Source of the DNA: Prevotella sp.
GTDB lineage: Bacteria > Bacteroidota > Bacteroidia > Bacteroidales > Bacteroidaceae
Direction of reading: 5' to 3'
Assembly: GCA_015060535.1 (NCBI GenBank)
Contig: SUYH01000004.1
Span: 62,001 to 126,000 of the forward strand
Length of the DNA: 64,000 nucleotides
Under the pieces are notes generated by a model. The model saw only the letters and a program-made list of their open reading frames with translations. It had not been told where the DNA came from and made no database searches. A program made the translations under genes and the position numbers. Shown here in pieces: positions 7,034 to 16,263 of the stretch. How positions within the stretch are numbered: the stretch's first letter is position 1; the number at the start of each line of letters is the position of its first letter.

Positions 7034-8074
7034 TTATTGTATTCCATCTTCGCGAAGCTTCTTCTGCCACTTCCAAGCGCTCTTAAGCACTTCCTCTGTG
7101 GGGGTATCAGCCTTCCAGCCGAGCACTTTGTTAGCCTTGTCGACATTGCCCCAAACCTGTTCGATATCACCCTCGCGACGGGGAGCATACTCCCAGTTGA
7201 CCTTCACACCAGTAGCCTTCTCGAAGCCTTCAACGACCTCAAGGGTTGAGAGTCCGCGACCGGTACCGATATTAAATACTTCGACGGCATCAGTCTCAGG
7301 CTTGTCGAGTACACGCTCCATAGCCTTCACATGAGCCTTGGCCAAATCAACGACATAGATATAGTCGCGGATACAGGTCTTGTCAGGCGTGTTATAATCG
7401 TTGCCGAAAATCTTCAGCTGCTTGCGGATACCCATAGCGGTCTGAGTGACAAAAGGAATCAAGTTCATGGGTACACCATTGGGCAACTCCCCAATCAAGG
7501 CTGAGGGATGAGCACCGATAGGGTTGAAATAGCGCAAGATGATAGACTTGATAGGAGCACCAGAGTGGATATAATCCTGGATGATCTCTTCGTTGATCTG
7601 TTTGGTATTGCCGTAAGGTGAAAGTGCTTTCTGGATAGGAGCATTCTCGGTAACGGGCAGGTTCTCAGGGGTAGGCTGGCCGTAAACGGTGCAACTCGAC
7701 GAGAAGATGATGCCCTTCACGTTGTACTTCGGCATGAGCTCCAACAGGTTGATCAGCGAAGTCAGATTGTTACGGTAGTAAAGCAGAGGCTTCTCGACAC
7801 TCTCGCCAACGGCCTTGCTGGCGGCAAAGTGGATAATACCTTCAATCTTAGGATACTTTTTGAAAATACCCTCAAGGGCTTCCATATCACAGCAGTCTAC
7901 CTGCTCGAAGGCAGGGCGCTTACCAGTGATTTTCTCAATACCATCAACTACGTTTGCATTTGAATTCGAGAGGTTGTCGATAATAACCACCTCATAACCT
8001 GCTTCCTGCAGCTCAACTGTAGTATGGCTTCCGATAAAGCCCGTACCACCGGTAACCAAAATTGTCTGTTTCAT
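7034..8074 (-). CDS. galE: UDP-glucose 4-epimerase
   Basis: A 346-residue extended short-chain dehydrogenase. The NAD-binding GGTGFIGS motif is at residues 8-15, the catalytic Ser region SSSCTVYG near 126-133, and the YxxxK pair YGNTK near 155. DYIYVVDLAKAH and the GRGLSTLEVVEGF segment are typical of GalE. It interconverts UDP-glucose and UDP-galactose for the Leloir pathway and surface glycans. A -7 box (TACCTTTGC, 8100-8108) lies 26 nt upstream. The full domain is present and the assignment is secure. Confidence 0.95.
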   Translation of the reverse strand: MKQTILVTGGTGFIGSHTTVELQEAGYEVVIIDNLSNSNANVVDGIEKITGKRPAFEQVDCCDMEALEGIFKKYPKIEGIIHFAASKAVGESVEKPLLYYRNNLTSLINLLELMPKYNVKGIIFSSSCTVYGQPTPENLPVTENAPIQKALSPYGNTKQINEEIIQDYIHSGAPIKSIILRYFNPIGAHPSALIGELPNGVPMNLIPFVTQTAMGIRKQLKIFGNDYNTPDKTCIRDYIYVVDLAKAHVKAMERVLDKPETDAVEVFNIGTGRGLSTLEVVEGFEKATGVKVNWEYAPRREGDIEQVWGNVDKANKVLGWKADTPTEEVLKSAWKWQKKLREDGIQ

Positions 8075-8099
8075 TTGTCTTTGCTAGTTAAAATTTTCT

Positions 8100-8108
8100 G
8101 CAAAGGTA
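8100..8108 (-). promoter_or_regulatory. -7 box of galE
   Basis: Minus-strand TACCTTTGC, 26 nt before the galE start. The upstream DNA is A/T-rich without a clear TTTG at 19-20 nt. Confidence 0.55.
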
Positions 8109-8149
8109 ATAAAAATAAATAAAACTTTATAGGAATATAGTTTTAAAAA

Positions 8150-8188
8150 ATAAAAAAAACTCACCGAACCGTGATGCTCGATGAGTTT
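8150..8188 (-). terminator. Terminator of tRNA-Asp
   Basis: On the minus strand AAACTCA-T-CGA pairs with TCG-G-TGAGTTT around a 10-nt loop (8158-8188), followed by an eight-T run. It starts 14 nt after the tRNA 3' end. Confidence 0.75.
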
Positions 8189-8202
8189 CCGTTGCTCTTA
8201 AG

Positions 8203-8276
8203 CGGTGCGTACGAGACTCGAACTCGTGACCTCCTGCGTGACAGGCAGGCATTCTAACCTACTGAACTAACGCACC
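8203..8276 (-). tRNA. tRNA-Asp (anticodon GTC)
   Basis: The minus-strand 74-nt sequence folds as a cloverleaf. The acceptor stem is GGTGCGT/ACGCACC with discriminator G. The anticodon loop CTGTCAC gives anticodon GTC in a CCTGC/GCAGG stem, and the T-arm contains GTTCGAGTC. CCA is not encoded. The G discriminator and GTC anticodon fit tRNA-Asp. Confidence 0.93.
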
Positions 8277-8293
8277 ATTTCTTGTTAGCGGGT

Positions 8294-8325
8294 GCAAAGG
8301 TAAGGAGAATTTTCTTTCCTACAAA
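8294..8325 (-). promoter_or_regulatory. Canonical promoter of tRNA-Asp
   Basis: Minus-strand TTTG (8322-8325), a 19-nt spacer and TACCTTTGC (8294-8302), 18 nt from the first base of the tRNA. Confidence 0.75.
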
Positions 8326-8330
8326 ACTTT

Positions 8331-8846
8331 TTATGTTAAAATTTGTAAAACATACTGCATTATCACTGCATCTTTATAGTTTTTCCCGTCAAAGAGCCAT
8401 TCATGCAGTACAGACTGCTGCTGAAAGTCGGCTTTTTCGAACAGGCGGAGCGCAGACTCATTTCCATCGGCTACAATGCCATAAAGCTGGTGCAGATGCA
8501 ATACCTGTCGGGCATAAACGCACAATTGATGAAGCGCAGCGAGGCCATAGCCCTTGCGTCGTTCGCTATTCAGGATGACGATGCCCACTTCAGCACGTAA
8601 ATGCTGGGGAGAGAAATTCATTAAGTCGATCATTCCCACCGTACCGCCTTCCTCACGCTCGATAATCAGGCGCAACTGGCGGTCTGCATAGATATCATCA
8701 CTGGAGTTGGCTATATAGTCGTGTAGCGTATAGCGCGAGTAAGGCACATTAGTGCAACCCACATTCCACAGGCTGGTATCGTTCTCTATCTGATAGAGCA
8801 AATCGAGGTCCTCAGGTTCAATAGCACGTAGTTTGATTTTACTCAT
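8331..8846 (-). CDS. GNAT-family N-acetyltransferase
   Basis: A 171-residue protein from MSKIKLRAIEP; the start lies inside the last codons of the glycosyltransferase gene. It shows the RimJ/RimL-like layout: RAIEPEDLDLLYQIEND at the N-terminus, the strand VGMIDLMNF, the acetyl-CoA pyrophosphate loop RRKGYGLAAL near 100-110 and the late motif ADGNESALRLFEKADF. It probably acetylates an amino group of a protein N-terminus or small molecule; the substrate cannot be inferred. It is the last gene of the leftward engB run. Confidence 0.8.
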   Translation of the reverse strand: MSKIKLRAIEPEDLDLLYQIENDTSLWNVGCTNVPYSRYTLHDYIANSSDDIYADRQLRLIIEREEGGTVGMIDLMNFSPQHLRAEVGIVILNSERRKGYGLAALHQLCVYARQVLHLHQLYGIVADGNESALRLFEKADFQQQSVLHEWLFDGKNYKDAVIMQYVLQILT

Positions 8847-9711
8847 AGCTGTCCTTTTTAGGATTAACGAAATGGTGCAACCGGTCAACATACATCTGTA
8901 GCAGGGCTAGCGTCGCACGGAAGTAAATAGCCGTCTGGATGGGCAACGAGAAGAAGAGACTCAGGTGGCTGTAATGTTTGCGGAAGAAAATAAGCATGGC
9001 CTGATAGAACACATGCACATAGCGGAATGAAGACTTCTGCGTAGAACCACCCTTGAAGTGTACGATGTCGAAAGGCAGGTACCAGTTCTGCCAACCACCT
9101 TTCAACAGACGATACGAGAGGTCGATGTCCTCGCCATACATAAAGAAATCCTCATCAAGTAGTCCCACTTGTTCGATGGCCTTGCGACGCAACATAAAGT
9201 AGGCTCCGCTGACAACCTCAATCCGACAAGGTTCATCCCAAGGCAGATTACTCATATAATAGCGACGGGTGAAACCTAGCATCTTCAGCATAGCTACCCA
9301 CGGAGTCGGAATGGCTCGTCGGGACTCAGGAGCCGGAGTTCCTTCACGCGTCAGCATACGCACTCCTGCCCCACCCGCTTCCGGATGAGCATCCATGAAA
9401 GCAATGGTTTCCCGAATAGTATTCTCGTTGACAAGGGTATCAGGATTCAACAGCAACACATAGTCAGAATCTGACTGACGAATGGCCTGATTGTTGGCGC
9501 GGGCAAAACCCACATTTTCCTGGTTGGCAAGAAGACGCACGTCAGGATAGTTTGTCTCGAGATAGACCTGCGTATCATCCTTCGAGCAGTTATCGACGAC
9601 AACAATCTCTCCGTCAAGACCTGCTAGAGCCTTGCGGACGCTGTCAATGCACTGCACCAGCAATTGGCGCACATTGTAGCTGACGATGACTATGCTGACT
9701 TTCTTGGCCAT
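8839..9711 (-). CDS. Family 2 glycosyltransferase
   Basis: A 290-residue protein from MAKKVSIVIVSYN; the longer open frame upstream belongs to the neighbouring gene. The GT-A nucleotide-binding fold shows VVVDNCSKDD, the metal-binding LLLNPDTLV (DxT variant of DxD), GGAGVRML and the acceptor-side motif FFMYGEDIDLSYRL. The C-terminal 40 residues form an amphipathic or membrane-associated helix pair. It resembles rhamnosyltransferase-like enzymes that work on cell-surface glycans at the inner membrane. It overlaps both neighbours, so it is co-translated in the run. Confidence 0.88.
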   Translation of the reverse strand: MAKKVSIVIVSYNVRQLLVQCIDSVRKALAGLDGEIVVVDNCSKDDTQVYLETNYPDVRLLANQENVGFARANNQAIRQSDSDYVLLLNPDTLVNENTIRETIAFMDAHPEAGGAGVRMLTREGTPAPESRRAIPTPWVAMLKMLGFTRRYYMSNLPWDEPCRIEVVSGAYFMLRRKAIEQVGLLDEDFFMYGEDIDLSYRLLKGGWQNWYLPFDIVHFKGGSTQKSSFRYVHVFYQAMLIFFRKHYSHLSLFFSLPIQTAIYFRATLALLQMYVDRLHHFVNPKKDSYE

Positions 9712-9929
9712 ACGAAAGGTACACAAAGCAGGAGGATGACTCCCATATAAAAGAAAGGTGTGGTCTGGTAGACCAGATAGAGTATGGCATTCAACAGCAG
9801 GGGTACCAGAATGATGGACATGCGAAGTTTCCAACTCTTTTTAAACAGGCGCAGACCGAGATAGGCCGATGCCAGCGTGACGAGTTCCATCACTGTCGTT
9901 AAGAGAAATTGTATGGATTCTGTATTCAT
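9690..9929 (-). CDS. Small two- or three-helix membrane protein
   Basis: A 79-residue hydrophobic protein with segments IQFLLTTVMELVTLASAYLG, ILVPLLLNAILYLVY and FFYMGVILLLCVPFVW, ending in WPRKSA. No domain is recognised. It overlaps the glycosyltransferase start by 22 nt and follows recR by 8 nt. Its position suggests it is made together with the glycosyltransferase, perhaps as a membrane partner; that is inference. Confidence 0.6.
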   Translation of the reverse strand: MNTESIQFLLTTVMELVTLASAYLGLRLFKKSWKLRMSIILVPLLLNAILYLVYQTTPFFYMGVILLLCVPFVWPRKSA

Positions 9930-9937
9930 TGTCTTTT

Positions 9938-10558
9938 TTATTTTCCTTCAAAAGGTGTACGATTCAAGATGGAGCGACCTAACGTCACCTCATCGGTATA
10001 TTCCAGTTCGTTGCCCACGCTGATGCCTCGGGCAATGATACTGATCTTCACATCAGTGTAGGGGGCTAGCTTTCGGAAGATATAGAAATTGGTGGTATCG
10101 CCCTCCATCGTTGAACTCAAGGCCAAGATGACTTCCTTCACACTACCCTCGCCTACGCGCTCCACGAGCGAGTCGATTTCCAAGTCGGAAGGTCCAATGC
10201 CGTCCATGGGCGAGATAACCCCGCCCAACACATGGTAAAGGCCAGAGAACTGCTGGGTATTCTCGACCGCCATCACATCCTGGATATTCTCCACCACACA
10301 GACGACACCGCTGTCACGACGCGGATCGGAACAGATAGGACACACATCGCTATCGCTGATGTTATGACACACCCGACAACGCTTCACCTCATGCTTCATC
10401 TGAACGACGGCCTGCGAAAACTTCTCTACGTCGTCCGTTTCCTGACGCAACAGATGGAGTACCAGACGAAGTGCCGTCTTGCGACCAATACCTGGCAGTT
10501 TGCAGAACTCTTGTACCGCACGCTCCAGCAGTTGTGATGGATATTGTTGTTGTATCAT
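9938..10558 (-). CDS. recR: Recombination protein RecR
   Basis: A 206-residue protein. The helix-hairpin-helix [12 protein letters not shown] lies near residues 21-32, a four-cysteine zinc finger [16 protein letters not shown] near 57-72, and the Toprim domain starts at [15 protein letters not shown]; the C-terminus holds [10 protein letters not shown]. RecR works with RecO and RecF to load RecA on gapped DNA. Its ATG overlaps the stop of the ABC-F gene (ATGA). Length and motifs are standard. Confidence 0.95.
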   Translation of the reverse strand: MIQQQYPSQLLERAVQEFCKLPGIGRKTALRLVLHLLRQETDDVEKFSQAVVQMKHEVKRCRVCHNISDSDVCPICSDPRRDSGVVCVVENIQDVMAVENTQQFSGLYHVLGGVISPMDGIGPSDLEIDSLVERVGEGSVKEVILALSSTMEGDTTNFYIFRKLAPYTDVKISIIARGISVGNELEYTDEVTLGRSILNRTPFEGK

Positions 10559-12339
10559 GATGCAATTTCACTTAATTCTAACCAGCGCATGGATTTCTCG
10601 TCCAGCTCTTCTTTCAGCTGCGGCAGCCGCTTGCTCTTCTCCGTCAGTTCGTCGACGCTAAGCGTACCGCTACAGAGAGATTGCTCCAACTGATGCTGTT
10701 CCTCCTCCAAAGCAGCAATCTCACGCTCCAGCTGTTCCATCTCGCGTTTTTCCTTGTACGACAACCTGCGACGGTCATCATGGCGATAGCTGGCTTTGGG
10801 GGTTGGGCTAGTCTGACTAGTCTGACTAGTAGGACTAGTATTACTAGTGGTACTAGTTAGCTTCTCCCACTCACGATATTGGGTATAATTGCCAGGGAAA
10901 TCTTTGATTTCACCCTGTCCTCGGAACACTAGCAAATGATCGACTACCTTATCCATGAAATAGCGGTCGTGACTGACTACTATCACGCACCCTGGGAAGT
11001 CTTGCAGGTATTCCTCCAGTATCTGAAGGGTGACGATGTCGAGATCGTTGGTGGGCTCGTCCAATACCAGGAAGTTCGGGTTTTGCATCAGTACGGTACA
11101 AAGATAGAGCTTACGGCGCTCGCCACCACTTAGCTTATATACATAATTATATTGTTGATCATTGGAAAAGAGGAAATACTGCAACAGTTGCGATGCAGAC
11201 AACTTGCGCCCACCGCCAAGGTCAACATATTCTGCAATATCACGAACGACATCGATGACCTTTTGCTGATCATCAAACTGAAGACCTTCTTGAGAGAAAT
11301 AGCCGAAGCGAACGGTATCGCCAATGACGATATGTCCATCGTCGACTGGCACCAATCCTAACAACATCTTGATGAAGGTCGATTTGCCCGTACCGTTGTT
11401 GCCCACGATACCCATCTTCTCGAAGCGCGAGAAGTTGTAGTAGAAGTCTTTGAGGATGATCGTATCATCGTAGGACTTAGAGATATACTGACACTCGAAA
11501 ATCTTGGAGCCGATATATACACTGGAAGACTTCAGGCGCAGCTGACGTTCCTCCAAACGCTGTTTGGCCACCTTCTCCAACTCGTAGAAGGCTTCCTCAC
11601 GATAGCGAGCCTTATGGCCACGAGCCTGAGGCATACGTCGCATCCATTCCAGTTCCGTACGATACAGGTTATTGGCCCGCGCAATCTCTGCCCTGCGGTT
11701 GTCGATGCGTTCCTGGCGCTTCTCCAAGTAGTAGGCGTAATTGCCACGATAGGTATAGATGGTGTGATCGTCCAGTTCAAGGATAACAGAGCAGACGCGG
11801 TCCAAGAAAAAACGATCGTGAGTCACCATCAGCAACGTGCGGTTGCTGCGTCCCAGATATCCTTCGAGCCATTCTATCATCTCCAAGTCCAAATGGTTGG
11901 TAGGCTCGTCAAGGATAATCAGGTCGGGCTCCGTCAACAACACATTAGCCAACGCCACACGCTTCTGCTGACCACCTGAAAGCTGCCCCATTTTCTGTTG
12001 GAGATTACGAATCTTCAGTTTTGTCAGCACCTGCTTGGCTTTCAGCACCTTCTCTTCTTCACCTTGGTGATTAAAGCAGGCATCGAGCACCGACTCTTCT
12101 GGATCAAAGGCTGGCGATTGTTCCAAGAATCCTACTTTCAAATCCCGACGGAACACGATGTCACCCGCGTCGTAGCCCTCCTTCCCGGCAAGGATGGAGA
12201 GCAACGTCGATTTGCCCGTACCGTTCTTGGCAATCAGTCCTACCTTCTGGCCTTCACCAATGGAGAAACTGATGTCGCGAAACAGCGTCAGCGCGCCGAA
12301 CGTCTTGGTCAGGTGTTGTACGTCAAGATAAGGAGTCAT
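10555..12339 (-). CDS. ABC-F family ATPase (Uup-like)
   Basis: A 594-residue soluble protein with two ABC cassettes and no membrane segment. Walker A motifs are [12 protein letters not shown] near 36 and [12 protein letters not shown] near 321; signatures LSGGQQKRV and LSGGERRKL and Walker [13 protein letters not shown] and [11 protein letters not shown] are intact. The C-terminal coiled coil (about 530-594) is Uup-like. ABC-F proteins act at the ribosome or on DNA. Just before the coiled coil a linker of repeated T-S-x triplets is encoded by an ACTAGT-based 9-nt repeat, like one in metH. It overlaps engB by 17 nt and recR by 4 nt. Confidence 0.93.
   Translation of the reverse strand: MTPYLDVQHLTKTFGALTLFRDISFSIGEGQKVGLIAKNGTGKSTLLSILAGKEGYDAGDIVFRRDLKVGFLEQSPAFDPEESVLDACFNHQGEEEKVLKAKQVLTKLKIRNLQQKMGQLSGGQQKRVALANVLLTEPDLIILDEPTNHLDLEMIEWLEGYLGRSNRTLLMVTHDRFFLDRVCSVILELDDHTIYTYRGNYAYYLEKRQERIDNRRAEIARANNLYRTELEWMRRMPQARGHKARYREEAFYELEKVAKQRLEERQLRLKSSSVYIGSKIFECQYISKSYDDTIILKDFYYNFSRFEKMGIVGNNGTGKSTFIKMLLGLVPVDDGHIVIGDTVRFGYFSQEGLQFDDQQKVIDVVRDIAEYVDLGGGRKLSASQLLQYFLFSNDQQYNYVYKLSGGERRKLYLCTVLMQNPNFLVLDEPTNDLDIVTLQILEEYLQDFPGCVIVVSHDRYFMDKVVDHLLVFRGQGEIKDFPGNYTQYREWEKLTSTTSNTSPTSQTSQTSPTPKASYRHDDRRRLSYKEKREMEQLEREIAALEEEQHQLEQSLCSGTLSVDELTEKSKRLPQLKEELDEKSMRWLELSEIAS
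10807..10858. repeat. ACTAGT 9-nt repeat array inside the ABC-F gene
   Basis: Read on the coding strand, six 9-nt units begin ACTAGT (last one ACTAGC), each encoding Thr-Ser-x (x = T, N, P, Q, Q, P). The array is in frame and makes up the linker before the C-terminal coiled coil. A related array in the same codon phase lies in metH at 19132-19203. Confidence 0.85.
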
Positions 12340-12922
12340 TGATGTGTTCGATGTAGTTCAGCACTTCATCCCTGCCCTCTTTCTTTTCTGCTGAGGTCAG
12401 GAACATAGGAGGCATCTCTTCCCAGCTCTCCGCGAGTTTCTTCTTATATGCATCCATAGCCTGACGACACTTATTGGACGTCAGCTTATCAGCCTTCGTG
12501 AATACAATGCTAAAGGGGATGCTCGACAGACCCAGCCACTCGATAAACTCCAGGTCTATCTTCTGTGGTTCCAGACGGATATCAACCAACACAAATACAT
12601 TCACCAGCTGTTCACGTTGCAGGATATAGCCGCGAATCATCTGATCCAACTTGTCGACCTCTTTCTTCGAACGCTTCGCATAGCCATAACCAGGCAGGTC
12701 GACCAGATACCACTCCTTATTAATAATAAAGTGGTTGATGAGCAACGTCTTGCCAGGAGTCGCTGAAGTCTTAGCCAACTTCTTATTGTTGGTCAACATG
12801 TTAATCAGACTTGACTTGCCCACATTTGACCTTCCAATAAAGGCATACTCGGGTTTCGTATCCTTAGGACACATCGACACCATCGGGGCCGAGAGCGTGA
12901 ATTCTGCTTGCTTAATTTCCAT
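12323..12922 (-). CDS. engB: Ribosome-biogenesis GTPase EngB/YsxC
   Basis: A 199-residue TRAFAC GTPase. G1 is [10 protein letters not shown] near 31-40, G2 region [15 protein letters not shown]3 DLPGYGYA near 78, G4 TKAD and G5 TSAEKK near 170. It assists late 50S subunit assembly and is usually essential. It is first in a leftward run of six genes that overlap or nearly touch. A TATCTTTGC box (12942-12950) lies 20 nt upstream. Confidence 0.95.
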   Translation of the reverse strand: MEIKQAEFTLSAPMVSMCPKDTKPEYAFIGRSNVGKSSLINMLTNNKKLAKTSATPGKTLLINHFIINKEWYLVDLPGYGYAKRSKKEVDKLDQMIRGYILQREQLVNVFVLVDIRLEPQKIDLEFIEWLGLSSIPFSIVFTKADKLTSNKCRQAMDAYKKKLAESWEEMPPMFLTSAEKKEGRDEVLNYIEHINDSLS

Positions 12923-12941
12923 CGTCGTCGTTATTTTGGGT

Positions 12942-12950
12942 GCAAAGATA
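12942..12950 (-). promoter_or_regulatory. -7 box of the engB run
   Basis: Minus-strand TATCTTTGC, 20 nt before the engB ATG. The nearest upstream TTTG is only 12 nt away, so the -33 element is weak. It diverges from the rho promoter. Confidence 0.55.
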
Positions 12951-12969
12951 ATAATTTTTATTCAAATTC

Positions 12970-13001
12970 TTTGCCGTTTCGAAATTAATTGCTAACTTTG
13001 C
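12970..13001 (+). promoter_or_regulatory. Canonical promoter of rho
   Basis: TTTG (12970-12973), a 19-nt spacer and TAACTTTGC (12993-13001). The transcript would have a leader of about 95 nt with a small hairpin (GTGTTTC ... GAAACAC, 13022-13042), which could allow the known self-control of rho; that is inference. Confidence 0.75.
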
Positions 13002-13101
13002 ATCCGAATTTTAGACGAATTGTGTTTCCGTTCGCGAAACACTTCTTCCAATCATCAAATTCCAACAACATTTGAATTATTAACGATTTACTGTATACTA
13101 T

Positions 13102-14994
13102 ATGTACACAAAAGACGAATTAGCAAAACTGCCTATCCCCGAATTGATGGAGATAGCCAATGAGTTAGGTGTGAAGGTATCTCAGGACGATGAGCTTGAG
13201 AGCGTCATCTACGCCATATTAGACAAGGCTGCAGAAAACTCTGCTGCTGGCGTTCCTGCCACCAAGCGTAAGCGTACTCGCATTGCCAAGGACACCAACA
13301 AGGTGTATACCGTTAACGGTAGCGAAGCCGAGAATCTGAATGTCAAGGCCACCAAGGCCAGTAAGAAGAAATCACTCGACACCCTATTTGCTGAACAGGA
13401 AGCTGCCGAGCAGGCTGCTGCCCAGCAGACCACAGAGTCTGCTGAAGAGCCCGTAGCAGAAGAGAAGCCCGCTCCTAAGAAGCGTGGACGCAAGTCGAAG
13501 AAAGAGTTAGAAGAAATGGCTGCTGAGGCTGCCAAGCAGGCTGCTGCTGCCGAAGCTGTACAGGAGGAGACTATTGTTCCTGAGGCTGAGCAAGCTGCAC
13601 CAGAAGCATCAGTAGACCCCAATCTGCTGAACCAGTTGCAGGAGAAGATGGCTGTTCACAATCAGGAGTCAGAAGAGAACATTGATGGTGTATGGGAAGG
13701 CGATCCAGGTGACGGAACCGACTTCATTCCCGTAGTCGACCTGCCTATCGAGGATGGTGCAGCTATTCCTACGCTCGACATGTTTGACCGTCCTGTTGCC
13801 ATTAACAACCAAGAGACCATGGCTCCTGAACATGCCGGTTATAATGCCATGCAGGGTGCTGCGAAGTTCGACTTTGCCGACCTCATCACCGGCAATGGCG
13901 TATTGGAGATCCTGCAGGACGGCTATGGATTCCTGCGTTCCAGTGACTATAACTACCTGTCGTCACCCGACGACATCTACGTAAGTCCTCAGCAAATCAA
14001 GCGTTACGGTCTGAAGACTGGCGATGTAGTAGACTGCACCGTTCGTCCTCCCCACGACAACGAGAAGTATTTTGCCATGAGCAATATCAATACAATCAAC
14101 GGACGTCAGCCTCAGGAGGTGCGCGACCGTGTGGCCTTCGAACATCTTACCCCACTCTTCCCTGACGAGAAGTTTACTCTTTGTGGCGACAAGGCTACCA
14201 CCAATCCTTCTGTTCGTATTGTCGACCTGTTCTCACCAATCGGTAAGGGACAGCGTGCGCTGATTGTGGCCCAGCCCAAGACGGGTAAGACCATTTTGAT
14301 GAAGGACATTGCCAACGCCATCGCTGCCAACCATCCCGAAGCATATATCATGATGCTGCTCATCGACGAGCGTCCTGAGGAGGTGACGGATATGGCTCGC
14401 ACCGTTAATGCAGAAGTCATCGCCTCTACATTCGACGAGCCTGCCGACCGACATGTGAAGATTGCTGGCATTGTATTGGAGAAGGCCAAGCGTATGGTAG
14501 AGTGCGGACACGATGTCGTCATCTTCCTCGACTCTATCACTCGTCTTGCTCGTGCTTACAACACGGTAGCTCCTGCCTCTGGTAAAGTGCTCACGGGTGG
14601 TGTCGATGCCAATGCCCTGCAGAAGCCGAAACGTTTCTTCGGTGCAGCACGTAACATCGAGAATGGTGGTTCGCTGACCATCATTGCTACTGCATTGACT
14701 GATACGGGTTCCAAAATGGACGAGGTCATCTTCGAGGAGTTCAAGGGTACTGGTAACTCTGAGTTGCAGCTCGATCGCATGCTGGCCAATAAGCGTATCT
14801 TCCCTGCTGTCAATCTGGTACAGAGCTCTACGCGTCGCGACGACCTGTTGCAGGATCAGACGACGCTCAACCGCATGTGGATTATCCGCAAGTTCATTGC
14901 TGAGATGAATCCTATCGAGGCTATGAATACGGTTCATGGTCGCTTGATACAGACTCACTCCAACGAGGAGTTCTTGCTGTCAATGAACGGTTAA
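13102..14994 (+). CDS. rho: Transcription termination factor Rho with long disordered insert
   Basis: A 630-residue Rho, about 210 longer than the E. coli type. Residues 1-45 form the Rho_N helical domain. Residues about 50-255 are low-complexity, rich in Ala, Glu and Lys, with a basic [11 protein letters not shown] patch. The cold-shock RNA-binding domain follows ([12 protein letters not shown]), then the hexameric ATPase with Walker A QPKTGKT near 393, [13 protein letters not shown] and [10 protein letters not shown]. Rho ends untranslated transcripts in the cytoplasm. Disordered inserts are known in Bacteroidota Rho and have been linked to condensate formation. Eight nt separate it from rsmG. 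Confidence 0.97.
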   Translation: MYTKDELAKLPIPELMEIANELGVKVSQDDELESVIYAILDKAAENSAAGVPATKRKRTRIAKDTNKVYTVNGSEAENLNVKATKASKKKSLDTLFAEQEAAEQAAAQQTTESAEEPVAEEKPAPKKRGRKSKKELEEMAAEAAKQAAAAEAVQEETIVPEAEQAAPEASVDPNLLNQLQEKMAVHNQESEENIDGVWEGDPGDGTDFIPVVDLPIEDGAAIPTLDMFDRPVAINNQETMAPEHAGYNAMQGAAKFDFADLITGNGVLEILQDGYGFLRSSDYNYLSSPDDIYVSPQQIKRYGLKTGDVVDCTVRPPHDNEKYFAMSNINTINGRQPQEVRDRVAFEHLTPLFPDEKFTLCGDKATTNPSVRIVDLFSPIGKGQRALIVAQPKTGKTILMKDIANAIAANHPEAYIMMLLIDERPEEVTDMARTVNAEVIASTFDEPADRHVKIAGIVLEKAKRMVECGHDVVIFLDSITRLARAYNTVAPASGKVLTGGVDANALQKPKRFFGAARNIENGGSLTIIATALTDTGSKMDEVIFEEFKGTGNSELQLDRMLANKRIFPAVNLVQSSTRRDDLLQDQTTLNRMWIIRKFIAEMNPIEAMNTVHGRLIQTHSNEEFLLSMNG

Positions 14995-15001
14995 AGACGA
15001 C

Positions 15002-15622
15002 ATGCAACAGATACTGAAATATTTTCCCCATCTGAGTGCCGAGCAGCAGCAACAACTGGCTGCCCTCGACACTTTATATCGTGACTGGAACGCGAAGATT
15101 AACGTCATCTCACGTAAGGACATCGACAATCTCTACGAACACCACGTGCTGCACTCGATGGCTATTGCCAAGATGGCTAACTTCACACCAGGCACCCAGA
15201 TTCTTGACTTTGGTACAGGAGGCGGTTTTCCCGGTATCCCTTTGGCTATCCTCTTTCCCCAATGCCAGTTTAAGCTCATTGACGGAACGGGTAAGAAGAT
15301 TCGCGTAGCTCAAGCTGTCTGCGATGCCATCGGACTGAAGAATTGTCAACCCGAGCACCTACGGGGTGAAGACGAGAAAGGGAAATATGATTTTGTTGTC
15401 AGTCGTGCTGTGATGCCCCTGCCCGACCTGATGAAGATCGTACGTAAGAACATCGCTAAGGAACAGCACAATGCCCTGCCTAATGGCGTTATCTGTCTGA
15501 AAGGTGGTGACGTACAGGCAGAGACGCAACCCTTCCGTCGTATTGTAGAGACGGAAGAACTCAGCTCATGGTTCAGCGAAGAGTGGTTTAAGGAAAAACA
15601 TTGTATCTACGTTCCCGTATGA
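15002..15622 (+). CDS. rsmG: 16S rRNA (guanine-N7)-methyltransferase RsmG
   Basis: A 206-residue Rossmann methyltransferase. The SAM-binding loop LDFGTGGGFPGIPLAI lies near 63-78, with the family motifs YRDWNAKINVISRKD and FVVSRAV. It methylates N7 of G527 (E. coli numbering) in 16S rRNA. It follows rho by 7 nt and its TGA overlaps the next ATG, so the three genes form one rightward operon. Confidence 0.94.
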   Translation: MQQILKYFPHLSAEQQQQLAALDTLYRDWNAKINVISRKDIDNLYEHHVLHSMAIAKMANFTPGTQILDFGTGGGFPGIPLAILFPQCQFKLIDGTGKKIRVAQAVCDAIGLKNCQPEHLRGEDEKGKYDFVVSRAVMPLPDLMKIVRKNIAKEQHNALPNGVICLKGGDVQAETQPFRRIVETEELSSWFSEEWFKEKHCIYVPV

Positions 15623-16263
15623 ATATCAAGCGATTCATGTGCAATCCACTGCAGGAGAACTGCTATGTGGTCAGCGACGACACGAAGGAGTGTGTCATCA
15701 TCGACTGTGGCTGCTATTATCCCAACGAGAAGGATGCCCTTAAAAACTATATCAGCGAGAACAGCCTGAAACCTATCCATCTGATTGCCACCCATGGCCA
15801 TCTGGATCATAACTTCGGCAATGCGGATATCTTCCAGACTTACGGGCTGAAGGTTGAGGTATGCAGCGAGGATGCCTACCTAATAGAACACCTTCCTGAA
15901 CAAGGAGCCGACTTGTTTGGCATGCAAATCATCGAAGACCAACCTGAGGTTGGACGCTGGCTGAACGATGGCGATACCATTACGTTTGGAAATCATTCAC
16001 TAAAGGTTATGCAGACTCCTGGCCATACCCCAGGCTCTGCCCTGCTCTACTGCGAGGCTGAGCATACGGTATTTACTGGCGATACCTTGTTTCGCATGAG
16101 TATCGGACGTACCGATTTCGACGGAGGCTCTTGGCAACAGATGGAACAGAGCCTTGCCAACATCGTATCAAAACTACCTAAAGAAACAATCGTGCTCTCA
16201 GGACACGGTCCTCAAAGCACGATTGCCGACGAACTATTGTATAACCCCTATTTACGAGGTTAA
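15619..16263 (+). CDS. MBL-fold metallo-hydrolase (glyoxalase II-like)
   Basis: A 214-residue protein from MNIKRFMCNPLQENCYV; the start overlaps the rsmG stop (ATGA). The metal-binding motif THGHLDH lies near 57-63. Later ligands are the His in QTPGHTPGSAL, the Asp in FTGDTLFRMSIGRTDFDGG and the final GHGP. The family includes hydroxyacylglutathione-type hydrolases and YcbL-like enzymes; the substrate is unknown. Its last codons overlap the convergent hydrolase gene by 4 nt. Confidence 0.9.
   Translation: MNIKRFMCNPLQENCYVVSDDTKECVIIDCGCYYPNEKDALKNYISENSLKPIHLIATHGHLDHNFGNADIFQTYGLKVEVCSEDAYLIEHLPEQGADLFGMQIIEDQPEVGRWLNDGDTITFGNHSLKVMQTPGHTPGSALLYCEAEHTVFTGDTLFRMSIGRTDFDGGSWQQMEQSLANIVSKLPKETIVLSGHGPQSTIADELLYNPYLRG

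Noticed and set aside
14233..14958. 241-codon leftward frame opposite rho
   Set aside because: Antisense to the conserved Rho ATPase region; no recognisable domain.
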